Part shown: piece by piece, positions 7,819 to 14,793 of the stretch
Position numbering within the stretch: the first letter of the stretch is position 1
Layout of the letters: each line of letters begins with the position of its first letter
Assembly: GCA_904501865.1 (NCBI GenBank)
Contig: CAJGCF010000024.1
Span: 1-20,306 of the forward strand
Reading direction: 5' to 3'
Source: an uncultured Clostridia bacterium
GTDB taxonomy: Bacteria; Bacillota; Clostridia; Oscillospirales; CAG-272
DNA length: 20,306 bases
The notes under the pieces: model-generated
Databases searched by the model: none
The model's input: only the letters and a program-made list of their open reading frames with translations
What the model was told of the DNA's origin: nothing
Made by a program: the position numbers and the translations under genes

Positions 7819-8568
7819 TTATTTTTTGCGTTTCTTTTTATTATGTTGATTATTGTTGTTTTTAGAATTAAGCTTTTCCTGACGTGCCCTGAGCTTGTCC
7901 TCAAAGTATGTCTTGGTGCTTTCTATGGCTTTCTCTTCCCGCTCGTCCTGCACCTCATGCCATTTGTTTATAAATGCGAAGCGGGATTTTTTTCTTTGCA
8001 TATCCTCCTGCCCTGCGGGACATATCATCGCATAGCACTTGAATATGAGTAAAGCATTGAACACCGTGTATATGACCTGCAATATCATCAATAGCGTCAT
8101 AAAAAAGGATTTATCACTGTCAAATATGGATATTGGGAGCATCATAAGTAGTTGGAGCACGTTAAACACTCCCACGAATATCATATTGCGGAACGCCTTT
8201 TCTCTGGTCTGCGGATATTCCACGCGACGAGAAATATCGGCTATACCGTAGAGCATTGATATATTAAAGATGAGGTTGACACCAAATTCTATAAAGTCAA
8301 ACGCCTTAAGCACCACAGGCTCGCAAAATCCGACAGAGAGACCAAGCTGAAGCTCTGCCCACGCGATAGTCTCATAAAAAGCACAGAGCAAAAGCAGGAC
8401 GTTTGCTATCAATGCATACAGGAAGGTCGGGCAGTATTTGCGAAGCTCGCATAGTCCCAAAAACATCAAAAATCCTCCGAGCAGCATTCCCGCAAAGACG
8501 TAATCTCCAAGTCCCACGTTTGCCACAAACGCAAAGATATATCCGCACAAAAGCAATCCAAATCCCAT
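7819..8568 (-). CDS. Uncharacterised six-span membrane protein
   Basis: I do not recognise this family. The 249-residue product has about six hydrophobic helices in its first 190 residues. A charged cytoplasmic tail follows, coiled-coil-like at first (about 205-235) and then Asn/Lys-rich, ending in KKKRKK. The helix after GDYVFAG (21-27), the conserved proline near 47, and the LP-containing helix pair (IFVGVFNVLQLLMMLP onward) parallel both halves of the adjacent 449-residue protein, suggesting an old duplication. An AAAGGAG site precedes the ATG. It starts 51 bases after the secA stop, with no clear terminator between, so it probably lies in the secA transcript. A link to protein export is only a guess from position. 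Confidence 0.68.
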   Translation of the reverse strand: MGFGLLLCGYIFAFVANVGLGDYVFAGMLLGGFLMFLGLCELRKYCPTFLYALIANVLLLLCAFYETIAWAELQLGLSVGFCEPVVLKAFDFIEFGVNLIFNISMLYGIADISRRVEYPQTREKAFRNMIFVGVFNVLQLLMMLPISIFDSDKSFFMTLLMILQVIYTVFNALLIFKCYAMICPAGQEDMQRKKSRFAFINKWHEVQDEREEKAIESTKTYFEDKLRARQEKLNSKNNNNQHNKKKRKK

Positions 8569-8619
8569 TTTTGCTCTCCTTTCTCATAACGGCGTCAAGC
8601 TCTTGTACCGTCTGAAGTT

Positions 8620-11382
8620 TTACTGTTTAGTAGAAGCTCCTGCCGCTCCGCAACAGTTTTTATACTTTTTACCCGAGCCGCAAGGACACGGGTCGTTTCT
8701 CCCCACTTTTTCTGAGGGAGATTTTTTTATTGTAACGCGGGCAGTTTTCTGCGCACCACCCTCAAATCCCGCCATAACGGGATTGGCTACCTGAACACGC
8801 TTTATAGGCTGTGCCGCCTTTGGTACAACGGAGAGTATGGTCCTTACCGTCTTATCGCGTATCTCAGATACCATAGCGTCAAACATATCACCGCTGATTA
8901 TTCTGTACTCGGTGACGGGGTCCTTCTGGGCATAGTGCGTCTGAAGATTTATCATACCCTTGAGGTCATCCATAGTATCAATGTGCTCCATCCACGCAAG
9001 GTCGACATTGCGAAGCAATATAGACCTCTGCACCTCGAGGAACACTTCTTTTCCAAAGAGTTCTTCCTTTTCTTCGTACTTTTCAAGCGCACGTGTCTCA
9101 AGAAGCTCGCTTATGTCTTGGCGAGCAAGTGTCCCAAACTCCTCGGGAGTATAATTGAAATCGTCTTCACGGCAAACGTAAGGTAGATTAGCCTTAAGCC
9201 CATCAAGATCCCAATTCTCCGCAAGCTCGTCTGCGGTATGAGCCGCAACGCATTCCTTGATATTCGAAAGCATCATCTTCTTAATAGTATCAGAGATGCC
9301 GTCTCCGCCATCAAGAACATCGGCACGTTGCTTATATATTATGCTTCTTTGCTGATTCATAACATCATCATAAGACAAAACGTGCTTACGGCGCTTGAAG
9401 TTATTGCTCTCTATCTTGCTCTGCGCTCCCTCTATGGAGTTGGATAACATTCTAGCATCAATGGGGGTTGTCTCATCAAGTCCCATTCTGTCGACAAGTG
9501 CCATTATTCTTTCTGAGCCGAACAGACGCATAAGGTCGTCCTCAAGCGAAAGGTAAAATCTTGACTCGCCGGGGTCTCCCTGACGTCCGGAACGTCCTCT
9601 GAGCTGATTGTCTATTCGTCTGCTCTCGTGACGCTCTGTTCCGAGAATAAATAAACCGCCCGCCTCTCTTACTCTCTTTGCTTCTGGAGCTATTGCCTCC
9701 TTATGCTTGGCATAGAGCTGCTTGAACATAGCTCTTGCCTCAAGAACCTGAGGGTCGTCCGTGCTTGAGGTTCCGTTAGCCTCAGCGATTATCTCCTCGG
9801 GTATCTCCTTTGCCCTCATTTCCTGCTTTGCAAGGAACTCCGGGTTTCCACCGAGCATAATGTCCGTGCCTCGTCCTGCCATATTTGTGGATATGGTGAC
9901 AGCTCCAAGCTTACCCGCCTGGGCTACTATCTCGGCTTCCTTCTGATGATATTTGGCGTTGAGCACTGTGTGCTTGATTCCTGCCGCCATCAATCGCCTT
10001 GAAAGCTCCTCGGACTTCTCTATTGAAACCGTACCGACGAGAACAGGCTGCCCTTTTTGATGGCACTCTCTTATCTGTTCTATGACTGCCTGGTATTTTC
10101 CGTTGACAGTCTTATAAACTCTGTCGGGGTGGTCCTGCCTTATCATAGGTCTGTTGGTAGGCACCTCTACGACGTCGAGTCTGTATATCTCTCTGAACTC
10201 CTCCTGCTCTGTAAGCGCGGTACCCGTCATTCCCGAGAGCTTTTTGTACATTCTGAAATAGTTTTGGAAGGTTATCGTCGCGAGGGTTTTGTTTTCCTTT
10301 TCTATCTTGACGCCTTCCTTGGCTTCTATTGCCTGATGAAGTCCGTCCGAATAACGTCGTCCGTACATCATTCGTCCCGTAAACTCATCAACAATTATAA
10401 CACCCTTATCCGTAACCACGTACTGTTGGTCACGGAACATTATACCGTGAGCTCTTATAGCCTGATTGACGTAATGCATAAGGTCGGCATTCTCTGCATC
10501 GGTAAAGTTCTCAACTGAGAAAAACGCCTCCGCCTTCTTGGCTCCCCGTGGCGTGAGAACTACGTTCCTAGCCTTTTCGTCGACGATATAATCCGCCTCT
10601 ATGTTATCGTGGTCCTCCTTGGTGTCCATCTCTTTAATGACAAATTTCTTCAAGGTCCGCGCAAATCTGTCCGCCTTCTCGTACATATCCGTGGCTTCCT
10701 CGCCTGCGCCTGATATGATAAGAGGAGTTCTTGCTTCGTCCACGAGTATTGAGTCCACCTCGTCCACTATAGCAAAATTGTGCCCTCTCTGCACCATTCT
10801 CTCCTTGTATACGACCATATTGTCGCGGAGATAGTCAAATCCGAACTCGTTGTTCGTTCCGTAGGTTATGTCTGCTCTGTATGCGTTCTGCTTTTCCTCA
10901 TTGGACATACCGTGAACGACAAGTCCCGTGCTCAAGCCCATAAAGCTGTAAACTCTGCCCATTTCCTCACTGTCACGTCTTGCGAGGTAATCGTTTACGG
11001 TAACTATGTGCACTCCCTTGCCCGAAAGCGCGTTAAGGTATGCGGGGAGCGTAGCAACAAGAGTTTTTCCCTCTCCCGTTTTCATCTCGGCAATTCTGCC
11101 CTGATGCAAGATTATACCTCCGAGAAGCTGCACGTGGAAGGGGCGCTTACCGAGTACTCTGTCATCTGCCTCTCTTACTGCCGCAAAGGCATCGGGTAAT
11201 ATTTCGTCAAGCGTCTCGCCTGCGGCGAGTCTATCCTTGAGCTTTACAGTAGTGGATCTGAGCTCATCATCAGTCATAGCGGAATACTTTTCCGCAAGAC
11301 CTTCTATTATAGCAGCGGTCTTTTCAAGCTTTTTTATCTGCTTTTCGCTGTAGGTTCCAAAAATCTTTTCTGCAAGTCCCAT
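8620..11382 (-). CDS. secA: Protein translocase ATPase subunit SecA
   Basis: SecA is the ATP-driven motor that pushes preproteins through the SecYEG channel at the cytoplasmic membrane. The 920-residue product is full length. Visible landmarks are the N-terminal KIFGTYSEKQIKKLE segment, GRIAEMKTGEGKT with Walker A at 101-107, TVNDYLARRD (128-137), the DEVD box at 207-210 followed by SILVDEARTPLIISG, the nucleotide-binding domain 2 signatures TNMAGRGTDI and LRGRSGRQGD, and the helical scaffold with SYDDVMNQQR. The C-terminal zinc motif has Cys899, Cys901, Cys910 and Cys911 (CPCGSGKKYKNCC), used for SecB and/or phospholipid binding. An AAAGGA site seven bases upstream supports the ATG. It is first in a probable operon with two membrane-protein genes and pcrA. 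Confidence 0.98.
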   Translation of the reverse strand: MGLAEKIFGTYSEKQIKKLEKTAAIIEGLAEKYSAMTDDELRSTTVKLKDRLAAGETLDEILPDAFAAVREADDRVLGKRPFHVQLLGGIILHQGRIAEMKTGEGKTLVATLPAYLNALSGKGVHIVTVNDYLARRDSEEMGRVYSFMGLSTGLVVHGMSNEEKQNAYRADITYGTNNEFGFDYLRDNMVVYKERMVQRGHNFAIVDEVDSILVDEARTPLIISGAGEEATDMYEKADRFARTLKKFVIKEMDTKEDHDNIEADYIVDEKARNVVLTPRGAKKAEAFFSVENFTDAENADLMHYVNQAIRAHGIMFRDQQYVVTDKGVIIVDEFTGRMMYGRRYSDGLHQAIEAKEGVKIEKENKTLATITFQNYFRMYKKLSGMTGTALTEQEEFREIYRLDVVEVPTNRPMIRQDHPDRVYKTVNGKYQAVIEQIRECHQKGQPVLVGTVSIEKSEELSRRLMAAGIKHTVLNAKYHQKEAEIVAQAGKLGAVTISTNMAGRGTDIMLGGNPEFLAKQEMRAKEIPEEIIAEANGTSSTDDPQVLEARAMFKQLYAKHKEAIAPEAKRVREAGGLFILGTERHESRRIDNQLRGRSGRQGDPGESRFYLSLEDDLMRLFGSERIMALVDRMGLDETTPIDARMLSNSIEGAQSKIESNNFKRRKHVLSYDDVMNQQRSIIYKQRADVLDGGDGISDTIKKMMLSNIKECVAAHTADELAENWDLDGLKANLPYVCREDDFNYTPEEFGTLARQDISELLETRALEKYEEKEELFGKEVFLEVQRSILLRNVDLAWMEHIDTMDDLKGMINLQTHYAQKDPVTEYRIISGDMFDAMVSEIRDKTVRTILSVVPKAAQPIKRVQVANPVMAGFEGGAQKTARVTIKKSPSEKVGRNDPCPCGSGKKYKNCCGAAGASTKQ

Positions 11383-11435
11383 CTAAAGATCCTTTCTTTT
11401 GTGAGATTTAGGCTCGATTACACATTATAAATTAT

Positions 11436-11464
11436 ATTATACTATATTTTCATCATCAAAGCAA
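11436..11464 (-). promoter_or_regulatory. secA promoter
   Basis: On the minus strand TTGCTT (11459-11464), 17 bases, TATAAT (11436-11441): perfect -10 and a four-of-six -35. It is back to back with the trmL promoter, with 28 bases between the two -35 boxes. Confidence 0.75.
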
Positions 11465-11492
11465 CGGCTATTTGTAAATTTTCGTAAAACAC

Positions 11493-11521
11493 TTGAAAAT
11501 TGGCGTGTATTGTTATATAAT
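11493..11521 (+). promoter_or_regulatory. trmL-mnmA promoter
   Basis: TTGAAA (11493-11498), 17 bases, TATAAT (11516-11521). The predicted leader to trmL is about 50 bases. Confidence 0.85.
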
Positions 11522-11578
11522 TTATACAGTTAAATTATTTTAGCCGCGCGCTCTGTTCGCAGGCAAGACAGGAGTAAT

Positions 11579-12079
11579 ATGCCACACATCAACATAGTTC
11601 TTTGTGAGCCCGAGATACCTCAGAACACGGGCAATATAGCGCGCACCTGCGCCGCGACAGGAGCTTCCCTGCATCTCATACGCCCGCTCGGCTTTGAGAT
11701 AGATAATGCCAAGCTCAAGCGCGCAGGTCTCGACTATTGGGACAAGCTGGATATCACCTTTTACGACGGACTTGAAGATTTTTTCAGCAAGCACCCTGAC
11801 GCTTGCGTGTACTATTTTTCAACCAAGGCAAAGCATAAATATTCCGATATAAAGTATCCCGAAGAATCGTGGATAATGTTCGGTAAGGAGACGCGCGGAC
11901 TTCCCGAGGAGCTTTTATTCAAAAACCCAGACACCTCTGTCCGTATACCTATGCGTGACAGCCTGCGCTCACTCAATCTTTCAAATTCTGTTGCAATAGC
12001 AGTCTACGAGATACTTCGTCAATCGGATTTTGAGGGCTTGAGAGTGGACGGTGAGCTTACGGCTTTCTCGTGGGAATAA
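11579..12079 (+). CDS. trmL: tRNA (cytidine/uridine-34 2'-O)-methyltransferase
   Basis: This is a SPOUT-fold methyltransferase of the TrmL (YibK/CspR) group. In E. coli the family transfers a methyl group from S-adenosylmethionine to the 2'-hydroxyl of wobble position 34 in tRNA-Leu isoacceptors. The 166-residue protein is near the usual 150-160. It has the three SPOUT motifs: CEPEIPQNTGNIARTC near the start (about 9-24), the FGKETRGLPEEL loop (about 101-112), and the knot-forming end PMRDSLRSLNLSNSVAIAVYE (beginning near 124, broken here only by wording). It lacks the extra domains of larger TrmH-type enzymes. AGGAG at 11570-11574 lies four bases before the ATG, slightly short spacing. The gene is followed after 20 bases by mnmA, which acts on the same tRNA position. 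Confidence 0.92.
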   Translation: MPHINIVLCEPEIPQNTGNIARTCAATGASLHLIRPLGFEIDNAKLKRAGLDYWDKLDITFYDGLEDFFSKHPDACVYYFSTKAKHKYSDIKYPEESWIMFGKETRGLPEELLFKNPDTSVRIPMRDSLRSLNLSNSVAIAVYEILRQSDFEGLRVDGELTAFSWE

Positions 12080-12089
12080 TTCAAGACAC

Positions 12090-12093
12090 GGAG
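12090..12093 (+). promoter_or_regulatory. mnmA ribosome binding site (decides start)
   Basis: GGAG lies six bases before the ATG at 12100. The same frame is also open from a GTG at 12070 inside the trmL coding sequence, but that codon has no such site. Confidence 0.7.
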
Positions 12094-12099
12094 TTATAT

Positions 12100-13149
12100 A
12101 TGAATCAAAATATTAACGTGACCGTCGCCATGAGCGGCGGTATAGACAGTGCGGTTGCCGCTCTGCTTATCAAGGAGCTTGGATATAACACGGTGGGAGC
12201 TACTATGCTTTTATGCTCAAATAATCTCTCTGCTAACACCGACCTCGCAGACGCCAAGGCTATATGCGACAAGCTCTGTATTCCTTACAAGGTATATAAT
12301 TTTGAGGAGTGCTTCAGAGATACGGTTATCAAAAATTTTATAGACACTTATATGGGTGGTGGAACTCCCAATCCCTGCGTTGTCTGCAACAAGCTTCTGA
12401 AGTTCGGAAAGCTTCTTGAGCGCGAAATATCCTCTGGGGCTGATTATATCGCCACGGGTCATTACGCACAAATTGAAAAGGATACAAACGGAAGATATCT
12501 TCTCAAAAAGGCAGCAGACGAAAAAAAAGACCAGACTTATATGCTCTGGACTCTTTCACAGCATCAGCTTGCTCACACTATATTTCCCCTTGGAAATATG
12601 ACAAAGCCCAAAATTCGTGAGCTTGGCGCGAAAAACGGTTTTGTCAACGCCCACAAGAGTGACAGTCAGGACATCTGCTTTGTCCCCGACGGTAACTATA
12701 CAGCATTTATAGAAAATGAATCGGGTAGCTCCTACCCTGTGGGCAATTATATCGACGAGGATGGAAATATCCTCGGTCGTCACAAGGGTATGATACACTA
12801 TACCATAGGTCAGCGCAAGGGGCTTGGTATATCAATGAACAAGCATATATTCGTTATAAACAAGGACGCTCACAACAACACCGTCACACTTGCTGATGAA
12901 GACAGGCTGTTTAAGAATAAGGTAGTGATACGCGGGATAAATCTTATTCCCTTTGATAAGCTCCACGGAAAGATACGTGTTGAAGCAAAGATACGATACA
13001 GCCAGTCATCAAGTTCGGCATATGCCGAGCAAACGGGAGAGGACGAGATAACCCTCACCTTTGATGATCCTCAACGCGCCCCCGCAAGAGGACAGTCTGC
13101 CGTGCTTTACGACGGCGACTACGTCATCGGCGGAGGATTCATTCAATAA
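12100..13149 (+). CDS. mnmA: tRNA-specific 2-thiouridylase MnmA
   Basis: MnmA adenylates and then thiolates uridine 34 in the anticodons of tRNA-Lys, -Glu and -Gln. Residues below count from the ATG at 12100, chosen for its GGAG site; the product is 349 residues, a typical length. The PP-loop for ATP is AMSGGIDSAVA (10-20). Cys96 in NPCVVCNK and Cys193 in SDSQDICFVPDGNY correspond to the two catalytic cysteines of the E. coli enzyme. ATGHYA (118-123) and DQTYMLWTLSQHQL (144-157) are also conserved. The central domain contains HKGMIHYTIGQRKGLG, and a C-terminal beta-barrel closes the protein. The sulfur donor chain is not encoded nearby. It is second in the trmL-mnmA operon and ends at a strong terminator. 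Confidence 0.97.
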   Translation: MNQNINVTVAMSGGIDSAVAALLIKELGYNTVGATMLLCSNNLSANTDLADAKAICDKLCIPYKVYNFEECFRDTVIKNFIDTYMGGGTPNPCVVCNKLLKFGKLLEREISSGADYIATGHYAQIEKDTNGRYLLKKAADEKKDQTYMLWTLSQHQLAHTIFPLGNMTKPKIRELGAKNGFVNAHKSDSQDICFVPDGNYTAFIENESGSSYPVGNYIDEDGNILGRHKGMIHYTIGQRKGLGISMNKHIFVINKDAHNNTVTLADEDRLFKNKVVIRGINLIPFDKLHGKIRVEAKIRYSQSSSSAYAEQTGEDEITLTFDDPQRAPARGQSAVLYDGDYVIGGGFIQ

Positions 13150-13150
13150 T

Positions 13151-13187
13151 AAAAAATCATCGCGGTCTTAAGCCGCGATGATTTTTT
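13151..13187. terminator. Strong bidirectional terminator
   Basis: A perfect 15-bp stem (13151-13165 with 13173-13187) and a seven-base loop, with an A-run on the left and a T-run on the right. It can end mnmA on the plus strand and the oadG-like gene on the minus strand, whose stop codon begins two bases beyond it. Confidence 0.95.
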
Positions 13188-13188
13188 A

Positions 13189-13419
13189 TCAGTCCTGCTT
13201 TTTCTTGGGACTTGTTGTTTTGTTGAGCAGCGCTACGCACGCTATGATTATAACTGTAACAATGAGTATTCCAAGCATTCCCTTACCCATATAAGGAAGC
13301 GTGTCTACCATATTATCAACGTTTGACTGTCCGGGTGCGAAGGTCTCCACCTCTACGGTAGCAACTGTCTCAAGCTCCTCTGTACCAAGGATCTCTGTGG
13401 TCTCGTTAGTCTTTGCCAT
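13189..13419 (-). CDS. OadG-like small single-span membrane protein
   Basis: The 76-residue product has a polar, acidic N-terminal part rich in Thr and Glu, one membrane helix (about 48-66, within GKGMLGILIVTVIIIACVAL) and a short basic tail, KKKQD. The GKGM-LGI-IV start of the helix is characteristic of the gamma (OadG) family of sodium-translocating decarboxylases, in which gamma helps assemble the alpha and beta subunits. It starts 18 bases after the oadB-like gene, with an AAGGAGG site inside that gap, which supports a working partnership. It is short and poorly conserved as a family, so the assignment leans partly on context. No biotin carrier or carboxyltransferase (alpha) gene is adjacent. 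Confidence 0.72.
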   Translation of the reverse strand: MAKTNETTEILGTEELETVATVEVETFAPGQSNVDNMVDTLPYMGKGMLGILIVTVIIIACVALLNKTTSPKKKQD

Positions 13420-13437
13420 GTCTGCTTCCTCCTTCTA

Positions 13438-14565
13438 TCACATTAACATTCCAAGGATAAGACCGCCCGCAATTACCGACGCGATCTGTCCAGATACGTT
13501 GACTCCTATAGTGTGAGGCAACAAGAAGTTCTGATTGTCCTCCTCAAGACCTATCTTGTGGACTACACGCGCAGACATCGGGAACGCCGAGATACCCGAC
13601 GCGCCTATCATAGGATTGATCTTTTCCTTGAGGAAAAGGTTCATTATCTTGGCTATCATAATACCGCCAAATGTATCGAATACGAACGCAACAAGTCCAA
13701 GACCCAATATCATAAGAGTTTTCCAGTCAAGGAACTCTGCAGCCGTGAGCTTGAAGGATATAGAGATGCCGAGGAATATAGTGATGATATTCGCGAGGGC
13801 ATTCTGCGCGGTCTCTGAGAGATTGTCGAGTACTCCGCACTCACGAATAAGGTTACCAAACATTAAGAATCCGATAAGCTCTGCGCTCTTGGGAGCAAAT
13901 ATACCGACTATTACCGTAACTACTATGGGGAAAAGTATTCTTGTGAGCTTAGATACATTTGCGGGTCTGTAAGGCATACGTATCATACGTTCCTTTTTGG
14001 TAGTACAGAGCTTGATAACAGGGGGCTGTATTATCGGCACAAGCGCCATATATGAGTACGCCGCAACCATGATAGCTCCTTGATAGTTGGAGTTAAGGGA
14101 CTGAGATACAGCGATGGCGGTAGGTCCGTCTGCCGCGCCTATTATAGCTATAGATCCTGCATCGTTAAGTCCAAAGCCAATAAGTGCAGCCAAAGACATA
14201 GTAAAGAATATTCCAAACTGTGCCGCTGCTCCGAATATCATAAGCTTGGGATTGGAAAGGAGCGGACCGAAATCTATCATCGCACCTATACCGATAAAGA
14301 GCAGGAGTGGAAAAAGCTCATTTGCGATACCTGCATTATAAAGTGTGGTTATTGAGCCGTGAGGGCCTACTATTCCCTCGCTGGCGAGCGGAAGGTTTAC
14401 AAGTATTGCTCCAAGACCCATAGGCAGAAGCAACGTGGGCTCCATTTTCTTCTTAATGGCAAGGAATATCAGCACTCCGCCGATTATCCACATGACTACT
14501 GTTTTCCAGTTGTCCCCGGTGATTATATACTGAAAACCGGAAAATAATTCTGTAAAGAAATCCAA
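13438..14565 (-). CDS. oadB: Sodium-translocating decarboxylase beta subunit-like
   Basis: This belongs to the OadB/GcdB/MmdB family, integral membrane subunits that couple decarboxylation of carboxybiotin to sodium export. The 375-residue protein is mostly membrane helices. It keeps the family motifs: IGIGAMIDFGPLL (91-103), IGAADGPTAIAVS (142-154) with Asp146 in the position of the sodium-binding aspartate, AYSYMALVPIIQPP (169-182), and a late GVNVSGQIASVIAGG. It is at the shorter end for the family. The alpha subunit and biotin protein are not in the window, so it either joins subunits encoded elsewhere or works without them. It has its own consensus promoter and a structured leader of about 165 bases (see the riboswitch entry). 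The AAAAGGAG site is about 12 bases from the ATG, rather far. Confidence 0.9.
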   Translation of the reverse strand: MDFFTELFSGFQYIITGDNWKTVVMWIIGGVLIFLAIKKKMEPTLLLPMGLGAILVNLPLASEGIVGPHGSITTLYNAGIANELFPLLLFIGIGAMIDFGPLLSNPKLMIFGAAAQFGIFFTMSLAALIGFGLNDAGSIAIIGAADGPTAIAVSQSLNSNYQGAIMVAAYSYMALVPIIQPPVIKLCTTKKERMIRMPYRPANVSKLTRILFPIVVTVIVGIFAPKSAELIGFLMFGNLIRECGVLDNLSETAQNALANIITIFLGISISFKLTAAEFLDWKTLMILGLGLVAFVFDTFGGIMIAKIMNLFLKEKINPMIGASGISAFPMSARVVHKIGLEEDNQNFLLPHTIGVNVSGQIASVIAGGLILGMLM

Positions 14566-14610
14566 AATATTGTCTCCTTTTCCTTGTGCTTTTCAGAAGC
14601 AGTCGGACAC

Positions 14611-14647
14611 AAAAACAGACTTTTGTCGCTAGGTGCAAAAAAAGTCT
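14611..14647 (-). terminator. Leader terminator overlapping the aptamer
   Basis: On the minus strand AGACTTTT (14647-14640) pairs with AAAAGTCT (14624-14617), followed by GTTTTTGTG. The left arm reuses the AGAC of the conserved GCAAGAC of the putative aptamer, so aptamer and terminator should be mutually exclusive. It lies entirely upstream of the oadB coding sequence. Confidence 0.65.
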
Positions 14648-14733
14648 TGCCATTTGAATCATTCGCGGGCATCAGTGATGCCGATATGTCGCAAATGATA
14701 CGATGTATCGTCGGCTACTCCCAATCATTACCT
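14644..14733 (-). ncRNA. Putative yybP-ykoY-like (Mn2+) riboswitch aptamer
   Basis: Read on the minus strand, the leader contains GGGAGTAGC (14722-14714) and GCAAGAC (14650-14644), which match the two most conserved ends of the yybP-ykoY manganese aptamer. Between them the order of elements also fits. A P2-like hairpin spans 14711-14700. A six-base P3 stem is formed by ATCATT (14699-14694) and AATGAT (14663-14658). An L3-like strand contains CGACATATC (canonical CGUCA-rich), and a distal stem GGCATC-ACT-GATGCC (14682-14668) is followed by CGCG. Two departures matter: the P4 region is only a seven-base linker, TCAAATG, and the closing P1 stem is weak, with several U-U mismatches. I therefore call it a variant or look-alike. 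It sits between a consensus promoter and a terminator in front of oadB. Confidence 0.55.
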
Positions 14734-14737
14734 ATCA

Positions 14738-14766
14738 ATTATAACATTTTTATTCTACTTTGTCAA
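14738..14766 (-). promoter_or_regulatory. oadB-oadG promoter, full consensus
   Basis: On the minus strand TTGACA (14761-14766), 17 bases, TATAAT (14738-14743), both exact. The predicted start near 14732 puts the whole putative aptamer in the transcript. The upstream DUF4037-like gene ends 28 bases before the -35 box with no terminator hairpin, so some read-through is possible. Confidence 0.92.
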
Positions 14767-14793
14767 TAAAAGCAAGCAAATTTTTAAACATTT

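Noticed and set aside
10057..10518. 153-codon open frame on the plus strand
   Set aside because: It is antisense to the conserved middle of secA; codon bias of secA explains the lack of stops.
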